DNA of 64,000 bases. Source: Nocardioides rubriscoriae (GTDB lineage: Bacteria; Actinomycetota; Actinomycetes; Propionibacteriales; Nocardioidaceae). The DNA lies in contig NZ_VIYJ01000011.1 of NCBI RefSeq assembly GCF_008087085.1, positions 1-64,000 on the forward strand, in the 5' to 3' direction. Shown here one piece after another: positions 26,001 to 34,369 of the stretch (its first letter is position 1; each line of letters opens with the position of its first letter). Under the pieces are notes generated by a model. That model was given only the letters and a program-made list of their open reading frames with translations. It made no database searches and had not been told where the DNA came from. A program made the translations under genes and the position numbers.

Positions 26001-27023
26001 GTGCCCTTCCCCCGCACACCGCACGTACCCGCCCTCGCGGCAGCCGTCGCGCTCTGCCTCGCGCTGGCCGCGTGCGGCGGGGGAGACGAGCAGCCGGCGG
26101 CGCCCGACGGCACGGCGGCCAGTGCGCCGCGGGCCGAGGTCAGCGGCAACCCCGACACCTGGCCGCTGACCGGCCTGATGGTGCAGGGCGGCACCTCGGT
26201 GCGCAAGCACCCCGTCCTGGTGCTCAAGATGGACAACACCCCCTCCAGCGACCCGCAGCTCGGCCTCGGCTCCGCCGACCTCGTCGTCGAGGAGCTCGTC
26301 GAGGGCGGGGTCACCCGGCTCGCGGCGTTCTACTACTCCACGATCCCCGGGGTCGTCGGTCCGGTGCGCTCGATGCGCGCCTCCGACATCGGCATCGTGT
26401 CGCCCGTCGACGGCGACATGGTCACCAGTGGCGCCGCCTCGGTCACGATCCAGCGCATCGAGGCCGCCGGCATCGACTACTACACCGAGGGCTCGCCCGG
26501 CTTCTTCCGCGACTCCTCGCGCTACGCGCCCTACAACCTGTTCACCGACATGGGCGAGGTCGCCAAGGCGGCCGAGGGCGTCCCCGGCCGCCCGGTCGAC
26601 TACCTGCCCTTCGGTCCCGACGACGACCTGCCCGCCGGCCAGCCGGCGACGTCGGTCCGGGCCCGCTTCTCGCCCGGCCACACCACCACCTGGTCCTACC
26701 GCGACGGCTCCTACGTCAACGTCGACGGGTACGCCGCCGACGGCGACGCGTTCCCGGCCGACACCGTGCTCGTGCTGCGCGTGAAGGTCGGCGACGCGGG
26801 CTACCGCGACCCCGCGGGCAACCCCGTCCCCGAGACCGTGCTCAAGGGCTCCGGCGACGCGATGCTCTTCCACGGCGGGCGCCTGGTGCGCGGCACGTGG
26901 GGCAAGTCGTCGCTCGACTCGCCGATCAAGCTCACGACCCGCGCCGGCGCGCTCGACGTACCCCCGGGTCACACGTGGATCGAGCTGGTGCCGGCCGCCA
27001 CCGGCGACGTCACCTTCGACTGA
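26001..27023 (+). CDS. DUF3048 family lipoprotein
   Basis: A 340-residue lipoprotein (lipobox LALAACGGG). The mature domain has the DUF3048 (YerB-like) signature: PLTGLMV, PVLVLKMDNTPSSDPQLGLGSADLVVEE, RLAAFYYSTIPGVVGPVRSMRASDI, and the C-terminal half with LFHGGRLVRGTW and GHTWIELVP. The function is unknown in the family. The GTG at 26001 follows GGAAGGA. Confidence 0.85.
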   Translation: MPFPRTPHVPALAAAVALCLALAACGGGDEQPAAPDGTAASAPRAEVSGNPDTWPLTGLMVQGGTSVRKHPVLVLKMDNTPSSDPQLGLGSADLVVEELVEGGVTRLAAFYYSTIPGVVGPVRSMRASDIGIVSPVDGDMVTSGAASVTIQRIEAAGIDYYTEGSPGFFRDSSRYAPYNLFTDMGEVAKAAEGVPGRPVDYLPFGPDDDLPAGQPATSVRARFSPGHTTTWSYRDGSYVNVDGYAADGDAFPADTVLVLRVKVGDAGYRDPAGNPVPETVLKGSGDAMLFHGGRLVRGTWGKSSLDSPIKLTTRAGALDVPPGHTWIELVPAATGDVTFD

Positions 27024-27047
27024 CGGCTCGGACCCGGCTCGGTCCCC

Positions 27048-27755
27048 TCAGTCCTGGGCGGGTTCCCGGCGCTGCCCGAGACCGCTCGGCAGCGCGACGC
27101 CTGCCTCGGTGAGGGCCTGGAAGCCGGAGATGATGAAGCTGATCGCGACCTCGACCCGGTCGGCGGCCACGATCGGGTCGTCGGCGCCCGCGACGGACTC
27201 GCCGGCCGACGCCATCGCCCCGAAGAAGATCCGCGAGAAGGTCTCGACCATGTCCTCGTCGAGCTCCCACGCACCGGCGACGAGCACCGAGCGGACGATG
27301 TCGACGACGTTGGCGTACGTCGAGCGCTCCTCCTGTTCGCGGAACCGCTCGTGGCCGAGCACGGCCGGCCCGTCCTGCACCACGATCCGCCGGTAGCGTG
27401 GCTCCTGGACGACGGTCAGGAACGTCCGCAGACCCGTCCGGGCCTTGTCCCATGGGTCTTTGTGGCCCTTGATGGCCTTCTGGATGGTGCGCGAGGCGTC
27501 GTCCTCGACGCGCTCGAAGACCGCCTCGAAGAGGGCCTGCTTGCCGGCGAAGTGGTGGTAGAGCGCGCCCTTGGTGACCTGGGCGCCGGCGACGATCGAG
27601 TCGAGCGAGGCGTTGGCGTAGCCGTGCTCGGTGAAGAGCTCCTCGGCCACGTCGACCAGGGCGCGCTTGGTCGAGGCCGAGTAGGCGGCCCGACGGCTCG
27701 CCCCAGGGACGCTCGGCACCTTGGGCACGAGCTTGGAGACCGAGGACTTGGGCAC
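27048..27755 (-). CDS. TetR family transcriptional regulator
   Basis: A 235-residue repressor-type protein. The helix-turn-helix is around residues 28-75: ALVDVAEELFTEHGYANASLDSIVAGAQVTKGALYHHFAGKQALF, very close to the TetR consensus. The ligand domain is unassigned. A GTG at 27761 is also possible, but the GTG at 27755 sits 6 nt after a TAGGGT box. It is divergent from the gene at 27987, whose upstream region contains palindromes. Confidence 0.9.
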   Translation of the reverse strand: MPKSSVSKLVPKVPSVPGASRRAAYSASTKRALVDVAEELFTEHGYANASLDSIVAGAQVTKGALYHHFAGKQALFEAVFERVEDDASRTIQKAIKGHKDPWDKARTGLRTFLTVVQEPRYRRIVVQDGPAVLGHERFREQEERSTYANVVDIVRSVLVAGAWELDEDMVETFSRIFFGAMASAGESVAGADDPIVAADRVEVAISFIISGFQALTEAGVALPSGLGQRREPAQD

Positions 27756-27761
27756 CCGCAC

Positions 27762-27767
27762 ACCCTA
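27762..27767 (-). promoter_or_regulatory. -10 box of the TetR gene
   Basis: TAGGGT on the minus strand, 6 nt before the GTG at 27755. Confidence 0.5.
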
Positions 27768-27946
27768 TGACGTGGCCCACACGCGCGCGTGGCGGTCGCC
27801 ACTTCGAACGACCTGAACAGGTGAGCCGAAGCGCTGCGGCCCATGGTTGAGCGGGATTGGAGTGATGCACCGCACGTGCTCGGTGGCCAGGATCACGGCT
27901 TAGGAGGTGTGGATGCCGCTCGGCATGTTCCATACTTCAAGTACGT

Positions 27947-27963
27947 ACTCGCAGTATGCGAGT
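27947..27963. promoter_or_regulatory. Palindromic operator or leader hairpin
   Basis: ACTCGCA-GTA-TGCGAGT is a perfect inverted repeat 24 nt before the ATG at 27987. A second palindrome, AGTACGTACT, overlaps its left side at 27940-27949. It could bind the neighbouring TetR protein. Confidence 0.5.
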
Positions 27964-27986
27964 GCCCCATGACCAAGGAGCTCACC

Positions 27987-28526
27987 ATGACCTGGAAGAC
28001 CTTCCACTCTCGGGGCGAGATCCTGCGCACGGTGATCGCCACCGCGAACACCCGTCGCGACGGCATCCTCCCCACCGACGTCGAGGGTGTCTCCGAGACC
28101 TTCGCCGACGACCTCGAGCTGCTGGGCACCCTGCAGCTGAAGTGGCACACCCGCCTGGCCGGACAGATCGAGCGCCAGCTGCTCGAGCAGCCGCTCGACC
28201 TCCCTCTCGCGGTCGCCACTGCCTGGGGCGACACGTGCGACGAGCTCCCCGGTGTACGCCTCGTGCTCGACCACTACCGCGCCGAGCCCGTCGACGACGC
28301 GATGGCGCAGGCGATGGGCAAGGCCACCGTCAAGGAGCACGCCCTGCTCGCCGTGATGGCCGGCCAGGGCAGCGTCGGCGACGCCGCGGCCGAGGCCGAG
28401 GCCGCGCCGATCGGCGCCCTCATCGAGGAGCGCGCCCGCGCCCTGCACCACGGCATCCCCACGCTCGTGGTCGAGTCGTCGCGGCCCAGCCTCCTCGAGC
28501 GCCTGCGGTCGGTCCTGGCCGCCTGA
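27987..28526 (+). CDS. Helical protein of unknown function
   Basis: A 179-residue, mainly helical, acidic cytoplasmic protein beginning MTWKTFHSRGEILRTVI. It has DDLELLGTLQLKWHTRLAGQIER in the middle and KEHALLAVMAG later, and Ala/Glu-rich helices. The spaced His/Glu residues in helices give a ferritin-like impression but no metal motif can be claimed. The ATG at 27987 is preferred to the ATG at 27969 because AAGGAG lies at 27975-27980. The upstream palindrome and the divergent TetR gene suggest regulation. Confidence 0.7.
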   Translation: MTWKTFHSRGEILRTVIATANTRRDGILPTDVEGVSETFADDLELLGTLQLKWHTRLAGQIERQLLEQPLDLPLAVATAWGDTCDELPGVRLVLDHYRAEPVDDAMAQAMGKATVKEHALLAVMAGQGSVGDAAAEAEAAPIGALIEERARALHHGIPTLVVESSRPSLLERLRSVLAA

Positions 28527-28530
28527 TCCG

Positions 28531-28571
28531 CGACGGCGGGTGCCCGTCCTCCCACGGGCACCCTGCCGTCG
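28531..28571 (+). terminator. Terminator hairpin
   Basis: CGACGGC and GGTGCCCGT pair with ACGGGCACC and GCCGTCG, making about 16 bp with a small internal loop, 5 nt after the stop of the gene at 27987. Confidence 0.7.
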
Positions 28572-28578
28572 TCTGCGT

Positions 28579-28584
28579 CATGAT
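28579..28584 (+). promoter_or_regulatory. -10-like box of the YqgE gene
   Basis: CATGAT, 6 nt before the GTG at 28591. Confidence 0.4.
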
Positions 28585-28590
28585 GGTCGG

Positions 28591-29145
28591 GTGACCGACG
28601 TACGCGCCGGCATGCTCCTGCTGGCCACACCCGCCCTGCTCGACCCCAACTTCGCCGACACCGTGATCCTGATGCTCGACGTCCGCGGCGACGGGTCGCT
28701 CGGCGTCGTCCTCAACCGGCCCACCGGCCTGCCGGTCGCCGAGGTCCTCGAGGCGTGGGGCGACGTCGTCGCCGAGCCCGAGGTGCTGTTCCAGGGCGGA
28801 CCCGTCGAGACCGACGGCGCGCTCGCCGTCGCCCTGCGCCGCAGCGACGACGAGGTCCTCGGTCTTCGTGAGGTCGTCGACCGGCTCGCCCTGCTCGACC
28901 TCGACACCCCCGTCGAGCTGGTCAGCGACGAGCTCGCCGGGCTGCGCATCTTCGCCGGGTACGCCGGCTGGGGCGCCGGCCAGCTCGAGCGCGAGATCGA
29001 GGAGGGCAGCTGGTACGTCGTGCCCGGCACCGCCCCCGACGTCTTCCGCGCCGACACCTCGACCCTGCACCGCGACGTGCTGCGCCGCCAGCCCGGCGAC
29101 CTGGCCTGGCAGTCGACCCGCCCGCTCGACGCCGACCTCAACTGA
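28591..29145 (+). CDS. YqgE/AlgH family protein
   Basis: A 184-residue protein of the YqgE/AlgH (DUF179) family. Conserved blocks are GMLLLATPALLDPNFADTVI, GSLGVVLNRPT, VLFQGGPVETD, LRIFAGYAGWGAGQLEREI and WYVVPG. The fold is known but the biochemical role is not. Confidence 0.92.
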   Translation: MTDVRAGMLLLATPALLDPNFADTVILMLDVRGDGSLGVVLNRPTGLPVAEVLEAWGDVVAEPEVLFQGGPVETDGALAVALRRSDDEVLGLREVVDRLALLDLDTPVELVSDELAGLRIFAGYAGWGAGQLEREIEEGSWYVVPGTAPDVFRADTSTLHRDVLRRQPGDLAWQSTRPLDADLN

Positions 29146-29176
29146 CGTCGGCCCGACCCCACGGCGGTCGACTGAT

Positions 29177-29207
29177 CTGAGTACTCCCGCGCGAGCTACC
29201 TGAGTAC
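29177..29207 (+). repeat. Direct repeat CTGAGTAC x2
   Basis: Identical octamers at 29177-29184 and 29200-29207, 23 bp apart (about two helical turns), upstream of the small open frame and membrane protein at 29251-30176. They could be an activator or repressor site. Confidence 0.4.
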
Positions 29208-29250
29208 CGGCACGGGGTCGACCGTGCGTGGATGTCGGTGGGATCGGGCC

Positions 29251-29376
29251 ATGGCTCCCACCACCGAACGACCCGAGGTCGTGATCGCGATGCTCACCGA
29301 GATGTGTGCCCTCCTGCTGCCCGACTCCGACGGCTGTCCCGGCCCCGTCGAGACCGACGAGGTGGCCGACCGATGA
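29251..29376 (+). CDS. Possible 41-residue protein coupled to the membrane protein gene
   Basis: ATG to TGA encoding MAPTTERPEVVIAMLTEMCA and a Cys/acidic tail ending EVADR. Its stop overlaps the next start as ATGA, the usual sign of translational coupling. There is no recognisable domain. Confidence 0.4.
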   Translation: MAPTTERPEVVIAMLTEMCALLLPDSDGCPGPVETDEVADR

Positions 29377-30176
29377 CCGGCCCGCGGACCCTGCGCCGGG
29401 TCGTCGTCGCCGTCGGCGCCGTGCACGGACTCGCCGCCGTCGCGGCCCTGCTGCTCGCCGCCTGGACCTACGTCGACTGGCTGACCGGGGAGAGGGGCGA
29501 CTACAGCGGCCTCGCCTTCATCGTCATCCTGCCGGGCCTGGCGCTCGGACTCCCGCTGCTGGTCCTCGCCGCCCTCGCGATGTCGCGCACCGCGAGCACC
29601 GCGTTCGGGGCAGCTGTCGTCATCGGGCTGGCCGACCTCGTCGCCGCGCTGGCGTGGGCCTCCCAGGTCGCCTTCGCCTGGGACGACGTCACCCTCACCA
29701 CGGCGGTCCTGGTGGCGGCCGCGGTCGTCGTGCCGCCGCTGGTCGTCGGTGTCGCCGGGCTCGGGCTGGCCGAGGCGCAGCGCGACCGGTCCGCGCGGCT
29801 GGTCGCGGCGGCGCGGGTGCTGCTGGGCCTCTACGCGGTCGCGGGGACGGCGCTGCTGCTCCTGGTGCTCCCGATCGTGGCCGGGCTGACCGACGAGCCG
29901 GCCAGCACGGACGGGGTCGGCTGGGTGCTGCTCGGCCTGGCCCCGGTGGTCGTGACCGTCGTCGCGTTGCGCTCGCCGCGCCCCCGAGTCGTGCACTGCG
30001 TCGGGATCGTCGTGGCGGCGGCCTCGCTCGTGGTCTGCTTCACGCTTGCGGTCGCCAGCACCGGCGTCCCGACGGTCCTGGTCGGAGTGGTCCCGGCCCT
30101 GGCCCTCGGCGGGGTCTCGTGCGCGTGGCTGCGCGACGCTCACCGCGAGGTTCGGCACGAGCCGTGTGGCGTCTAG
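29373..30176 (+). CDS. Multi-pass membrane protein of unknown function
   Basis: A 267-residue protein with about seven hydrophobic helices (for example VVVAVGAVHGLAAVAALLLA, AFIVILPGLALGLPLLVLAAL, AVLVAAAVVVPPLVVGVAGL) and a short Cys-containing tail. I recognise no family. The start overlaps the stop of the small frame upstream. Confidence 0.7.
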   Translation: MTGPRTLRRVVVAVGAVHGLAAVAALLLAAWTYVDWLTGERGDYSGLAFIVILPGLALGLPLLVLAALAMSRTASTAFGAAVVIGLADLVAALAWASQVAFAWDDVTLTTAVLVAAAVVVPPLVVGVAGLGLAEAQRDRSARLVAAARVLLGLYAVAGTALLLLVLPIVAGLTDEPASTDGVGWVLLGLAPVVVTVVALRSPRPRVVHCVGIVVAAASLVVCFTLAVASTGVPTVLVGVVPALALGGVSCAWLRDAHREVRHEPCGV

Positions 30177-30179
30177 ACT
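30174..30179 (+). promoter_or_regulatory. -10 box of the DUF3039/helicase operon
   Basis: TAGACT, 7 nt before the GTG at 30187. It overlaps the stop codon of the membrane protein gene upstream. Confidence 0.55.
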
Positions 30180-30186
30180 GATCGCT

Positions 30187-30456
30187 GTGACTCCTCCCTT
30201 CGGCTTCGGAACCTCGACCGACACCAAGGTGCGCGAGGAGGAGCGGACCGTCCCGACCGACGAGGGCGACCACGAGCGGTTCTCTCACTACGTCGAGAAG
30301 GACAAGCTCACCGAGGCCATGGTCATGGGCACCCCCGTAGTGGCCCTGTGCGGCAAGGTCTGGGTGCCCAGCCGGGCCCCTGAGAAGTTCCCCGTCTGCC
30401 CCGAGTGCAAGGACGCCTGGGAGAACCTCAAGGACGACTCGGGCGACCAGGGGTGA
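30187..30456 (+). CDS. DUF3039 family protein
   Basis: An 89-residue actinobacterial protein with HERFSHYVEKDKLTEAMVMG, ALCGKVWVPSRAPEKFPVCPECKD and a CxxC pair that could bind zinc. The function is unknown. Its stop overlaps the helicase start (GTGA), and this pairing suggests the two act together. Confidence 0.88.
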   Translation: MTPPFGFGTSTDTKVREEERTVPTDEGDHERFSHYVEKDKLTEAMVMGTPVVALCGKVWVPSRAPEKFPVCPECKDAWENLKDDSGDQG

Positions 30457-32234
30457 CCGGGGCCCACGACCCCGCCGACCCCCACCTGACCCCCGCGCTC
30501 ACCCCGGCCTGGCCGGAGCGCGCGGCCTGGGGCACCGCCCCGTCGCTGCGCGCGTGGCAGACGGCGGCGATGAAGGACTACCTCGAGCGCTCGCCGCGTG
30601 ACTTCCTCGCGGTCGCGACGCCGGGGGCCGGCAAGACGACGTTCGCGTTGTCGGTGGCCTCCGAGCTCATCGGACGCCGTGTCGTCGACCGCGTGATCGT
30701 GGTCGCGCCCACCGAGCACCTCAAGCTGCAGTGGGCCGAGGCCGCCGCGCGCGCCGGCATCCCGATCGACCCGACGTACTCCGCGGGCAAGGGCAAGATC
30801 TCCAGCGACTTCCTGGGCGTGGCGGTCACCTACGCCGGCGTCGCGGTCAACCCGTTGGCCCTGCGCATCCGCACCGAGCGGTTCAAGACCCTGGTCATCC
30901 TCGACGAGGTGCACCACGCCGGCGACGCCCTGTCGTGGGGCGAGGGCGTGCGTGAGGCCTTCGAGCCGGCCACCCGCCGCCTCGCGCTCACCGGCACCCC
31001 GTTCCGCTCCGACGTCAACCCGATCCCGTTCGTCACCTACGCCCCCGGTGACGACGGCATCCCGCGCTCGGTCTCCGACTACAGCTACGGCTACGGGCAC
31101 GCCCTGGCCGACCACGTCGTGCGTCCGGTCCTCTTCCTGGCCTACTCCGGCGAGATGTCGTGGCGCACCCGGGCCGGCGACGAGATCGCGGCGCGCCTCG
31201 GTGAGCCGTTGACCAAGGACATGACCAACCAGGCGTTGCGCACCGCCCTCGACCCGTCGGGGTCGTGGATCCCGTCGGTGCTCGCCGCGGCCGACAAGCG
31301 CCTGACCGAGGTACGCCGCCACGTCCCCGACGCGGGTGGCCTCGTGATCGCGACCGACCAGGAGTCCGCGCGGGCCTACGCCAAGATCCTGCGCTCGGTC
31401 TCGGGCGAGGCGCCGACGGTCGTGCTGTCCGACGAGAAGGCCGCGTCGAAGAAGATCACCGAGTTCACCGACAGCGACAAGCGGTGGATGGTCGCGGTGC
31501 GCATGGTCTCCGAGGGCGTCGACGTGCCGCGCCTGGCCGTCGGGGTCTTCGCCACCACCATCTCGACGCCGCTGTTCTTCGCCCAGGCGATCGGGCGCTT
31601 CGTGCGAGCCAGGTCGCGCGGCGAGACCGCGTCGATCTTCCTGCCGTCGGTGCCGGTGCTGCTCAGCCACGCCTCCGAGATGGAGCTCGAGCGCGACCAC
31701 GTGCTGGGCCGTCGGGTCACCGACGAGGACGACATCTTCGCCGCGGAGAAGGAGCTGCTCGCGCAGGCCGAGGCCGGCGACGCCGCCACGCCCGACGAGA
31801 CCTTCTCGTTCGAGGCGCTCGGCTCGGAGGCGTCGTTCGACCACGTGCTCTTCGACGGCGACCAGTACGGCTCCGAGGAGGAGATGGACTTCCTGGGCAT
31901 CCCCGGGCTGCTCGAGCCGTCGCAGATGAAGGAGCTGCTCCAGCAGCGTCAGGCCGACAGCGCCAAGGCCCAGAAGGCGCGCCGCCAGTCCGCCGCCGGC
32001 TCGCCGCCCGACACGGTGGCCGAGGTCTCGACCCACGAGCAGCTCGCCGTGCTGCGCCGCGAGCTCAACGGCCTGGTCGCCGCCTGGCACCACCGCACAG
32101 GCCAGGCCCACGGCATCACCCACGCCGCCCTGCGCAAGGAGGCCGGCGGCCCGGCCGCCGCGATCGCCAACGCCGAGCAGCTGCGGGCCCGCATCGACCT
32201 GGTCCGCGACTGGGCGATGCGCAAGTCGGGCTGA
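30453..32234 (+). CDS. SF2 DEAD/DEAH-box helicase
   Basis: A 593-residue superfamily 2 helicase. Motifs are Q-like RAWQTAAM, Walker A ATPGAGKTTFA near residue 55, VVAPTEHLKLQW (Ia), DEVHHAGD (II, DEVH), LTGTPFRSD (III), and the second RecA domain with RMVSEGVDVPRLAVGVFAT (V) and FAQAIGRFVRARS (VI). The C-terminal 150 residues are Ala/Glu-rich helices. It resembles the actinobacterial helicases annotated as DNA or RNA repair proteins near DUF3039. Start coupled to DUF3039. Confidence 0.9.
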   Translation: MTGAHDPADPHLTPALTPAWPERAAWGTAPSLRAWQTAAMKDYLERSPRDFLAVATPGAGKTTFALSVASELIGRRVVDRVIVVAPTEHLKLQWAEAAARAGIPIDPTYSAGKGKISSDFLGVAVTYAGVAVNPLALRIRTERFKTLVILDEVHHAGDALSWGEGVREAFEPATRRLALTGTPFRSDVNPIPFVTYAPGDDGIPRSVSDYSYGYGHALADHVVRPVLFLAYSGEMSWRTRAGDEIAARLGEPLTKDMTNQALRTALDPSGSWIPSVLAAADKRLTEVRRHVPDAGGLVIATDQESARAYAKILRSVSGEAPTVVLSDEKAASKKITEFTDSDKRWMVAVRMVSEGVDVPRLAVGVFATTISTPLFFAQAIGRFVRARSRGETASIFLPSVPVLLSHASEMELERDHVLGRRVTDEDDIFAAEKELLAQAEAGDAATPDETFSFEALGSEASFDHVLFDGDQYGSEEEMDFLGIPGLLEPSQMKELLQQRQADSAKAQKARRQSAAGSPPDTVAEVSTHEQLAVLRRELNGLVAAWHHRTGQAHGITHAALRKEAGGPAAAIANAEQLRARIDLVRDWAMRKSG

Positions 32235-32276
32235 GTCCCCGAGGCTGCCTCACCCCTCCGGCGCCCCCTCCTGCGA

Positions 32277-32282
32277 CACAAT
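32277..32282 (+). promoter_or_regulatory. -10-like box of the 32.3-kb exporter gene
   Basis: CACAAT, 6 nt before the ATG at 32289. Confidence 0.4.
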
Positions 32283-32288
32283 GCGCGC

Positions 32289-33776
32289 ATGCCTCCCGAT
32301 GCCGCCCTGCCGACCGGCAGGCTCCGTGCGGTCGCCGTGCTGGTCCTGTTCGTCGCCACCTTCATGGACCTGCTCGACACCACCATCGTCAACGTGGCGC
32401 TGCCGGCGATCCAGGGGGACCTGCAGGCCTCGCCGTCACAGCTGGAGTGGATCGTCTCGGGCTACGTGCTGGCTTTCGCGACGGTCCTGATCACGATGGG
32501 CCGGCTCGGCGACCTCTACGGACGCAAGCGGATCTTCCTGATCGGCGTGGTCGGCTTCACCGTCGCCTCGGGCGTCGCCGCCTTCGCCCCGACGGCCGAC
32601 GTCCTGGTGGTCTCGCGGATCGTGCAGGGCGTGTTCGCGGCGACGATGGTGCCGCAGGTGCTCTCGATCGTCCAGGTCCTCTACAGCCCCAAGGACCGCG
32701 CCGGCGTGCTCGGTGCCCTGGGCGCCGTCACCGGTCTCGCCGCGGTGGCCGGCCCGCTGCTGAGCGGCGTCCTGGTCACCCACGACGTCGCCGGCCTCGA
32801 GTGGCGCAGCATCTTCGTCATCAACCTGCCGATCGGCGCGCTGCTGCTCGTCGGCGGCTCCTACCTCATCCCCGAGACCAGGTCGCCGCGACGGACCAGC
32901 ATCGACGTCGCCGGGGTCGTCGTGAGCTCACTGGCGCTGTTCCTCGTCGTGTTCGCGCTGATCGAGGGGCGCCCGAAGGGCTGGGCCTGGTGGATCTGGG
33001 CGCTGATGGCGGTCGCGGCGGTCCTGCTGGTGGCCTTCGTCCGCCACGAGCGTCAGGTCGAGCAGCGCGGCGTCACCCCGCTCGTCCCGCCGAGCCTGTT
33101 CCGCGACCGCGGCTACACCGCGGGCAGCCTCACGTCGCTGGCCTTCTTCGGGTCGATCGGTGCCTTCTTCTTCATCGTCACCCTCTACCTCCAGCTGGGA
33201 CTGGGCTTCACCCCGATCAGCTCTGCGCTCGCCACCCTGCCGTTCAGCGTCGGCGCGTTCCTCGCCAGCGGCGCGAGCGTGCCCCTGGTCGACAAGGTCG
33301 GCAAGGCGCTGGTCACGATCGGCTTGTCGCTGTTCACCCTCGCGGTGGCGTGGACCGCCCAGACGATCGCGCACCACGGCGACGCGCTGAGCACGTGGGA
33401 CCTGACCGGCCCGATGTTCCTGGGCGGGGTCGGTCTCGCGTTCGCGGCGGTCCCGCTGCTCGACGTCTCGCTGGCCAACATCGACGTGCAGAACGCCGGC
33501 GCCGCCTCGGGTGTCCTGGGGACCTTCCAGCAGGTCGGGGGCGCGGTGCTGCTGGCGATCGTCGGCGTGGTCTTCTTCGAGTCCGTCGGCGCGGGTCAGT
33601 CGAGCGACGCCTGGCGCAACGGGGTGCTGCACGGCCTGCTGGTGCCCGGGATCGGGCTCGCGGTCGGCGCGGTGGCCAGTCTGCTGCTCCCCGGGGTGGA
33701 GGCCGTGCGGCACCACAAGGACATGGCCGAGAAGGCGGCCGAGCTGGACTACGAGCTCGAGCTGGAGGCGCTGTGA
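32289..33776 (+). CDS. MFS drug/proton antiporter, DHA2 (14-helix) type
   Basis: A 495-residue transporter with about 14 hydrophobic helices. DHA2 marks are the TM1 motif FVATFMDLLDTTIVNVALPAIQ, GYVLAFATVLITMGRLGDLYGRKR (motif A) and GPLLSGVLV (motif C). It probably exports a hydrophobic compound. A divergent or nearby HxlR regulator follows, but on the opposite strand and convergent with this gene. Confidence 0.9.
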   Translation: MPPDAALPTGRLRAVAVLVLFVATFMDLLDTTIVNVALPAIQGDLQASPSQLEWIVSGYVLAFATVLITMGRLGDLYGRKRIFLIGVVGFTVASGVAAFAPTADVLVVSRIVQGVFAATMVPQVLSIVQVLYSPKDRAGVLGALGAVTGLAAVAGPLLSGVLVTHDVAGLEWRSIFVINLPIGALLLVGGSYLIPETRSPRRTSIDVAGVVVSSLALFLVVFALIEGRPKGWAWWIWALMAVAAVLLVAFVRHERQVEQRGVTPLVPPSLFRDRGYTAGSLTSLAFFGSIGAFFFIVTLYLQLGLGFTPISSALATLPFSVGAFLASGASVPLVDKVGKALVTIGLSLFTLAVAWTAQTIAHHGDALSTWDLTGPMFLGGVGLAFAAVPLLDVSLANIDVQNAGAASGVLGTFQQVGGAVLLAIVGVVFFESVGAGQSSDAWRNGVLHGLLVPGIGLAVGAVASLLLPGVEAVRHHKDMAEKAAELDYELELEAL

Positions 33777-33823
33777 CGACGCGTGACCGCTGCGGGCGTG
33801 CCGTCGGCTGACGTCCGTCCGGC

Positions 33824-34315
33824 TCAGCCCTCGAACGGGCGGGCGCCCGGCCCCGGTCGCGTGACGACGTCACGCGCGTCGTCGACGCGGTGCCCGTCGC
33901 GGCACTCGAGGACCGTGGTGACCACCGCGCCGCAGTCGCGGTGGGTCAGCTCGACCGGTGGGCCCTCGGGGTCGGCGTACCAGCGGGTGCCCCACTCGGC
34001 GACCGCCGCGAGCACGGGGTAGAGCTCGAAGCCCTTGGCGGTCAGGCGGTACTCGTGGCGTTCGCGGCTGCCCTCGTCGCGGTAGGGGACGCGGTGCAGG
34101 ATGTCGTGCTCGACGAGCAGGGCGAGCCGGTTGCTGAGCACCTGGCGGGGCAGGCCGCTGTGGCGTTGCATGTCGGCGAAGCGGCGCACGCCGTTGAAGA
34201 CCTCGCGCAGCACGATCATCGTGCCCTTCTCGCCGAGGATGGCCATCGCCCGCGCCACCTGGCAGTTGTCGGTGGCCCAGGCGAGGGCCGGAGGGGTCGC
34301 GGGTGTCGTGGGCAT
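33824..34315 (-). CDS. HxlR family transcriptional regulator
   Basis: A 163-residue MarR-like winged helix protein. The HxlR core is DNCQVARAMAILGEKGTMIVLREVFNGVRRFADMQRHSGLPRQVLSNRLALLVEHDILHRVPY, followed by YRLTAKGFELYPVLAAVAEWG. A C-terminal CxxC-like extension (DCGAVVTTVLECRDGH) may bind metal. The ATG at 34315 sits 6 nt after TAGACT. It is divergent from the thioesterase gene. Confidence 0.92.
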   Translation of the reverse strand: MPTTPATPPALAWATDNCQVARAMAILGEKGTMIVLREVFNGVRRFADMQRHSGLPRQVLSNRLALLVEHDILHRVPYRDEGSRERHEYRLTAKGFELYPVLAAVAEWGTRWYADPEGPPVELTHRDCGAVVTTVLECRDGHRVDDARDVVTRPGPGARPFEG

Positions 34316-34321
34316 GGTCAC

Positions 34322-34327
34322 AGTCTA
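34322..34327 (-). promoter_or_regulatory. -10 box of the HxlR gene
   Basis: TAGACT on the minus strand, 6 nt before the ATG at 34315. Confidence 0.55.
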
Positions 34328-34363
34328 GGTCTTGTTGACAGACCCAGCCAAGGGCGGCACGCT
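34328..34363 (+). promoter_or_regulatory. Thioesterase promoter with an inverted-repeat operator
   Basis: A -35 TTGACA at 34335-34340 and a -10-like CACGCT at 34358-34363 are 17 bp apart, and the ATG follows after 6 nt. The repeat GGTCT-N7-AGACC (34328-34344) overlaps the -35 and fits a site for the divergent HxlR protein. Confidence 0.5.
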
Positions 34364-34369
34364 CGGTCC

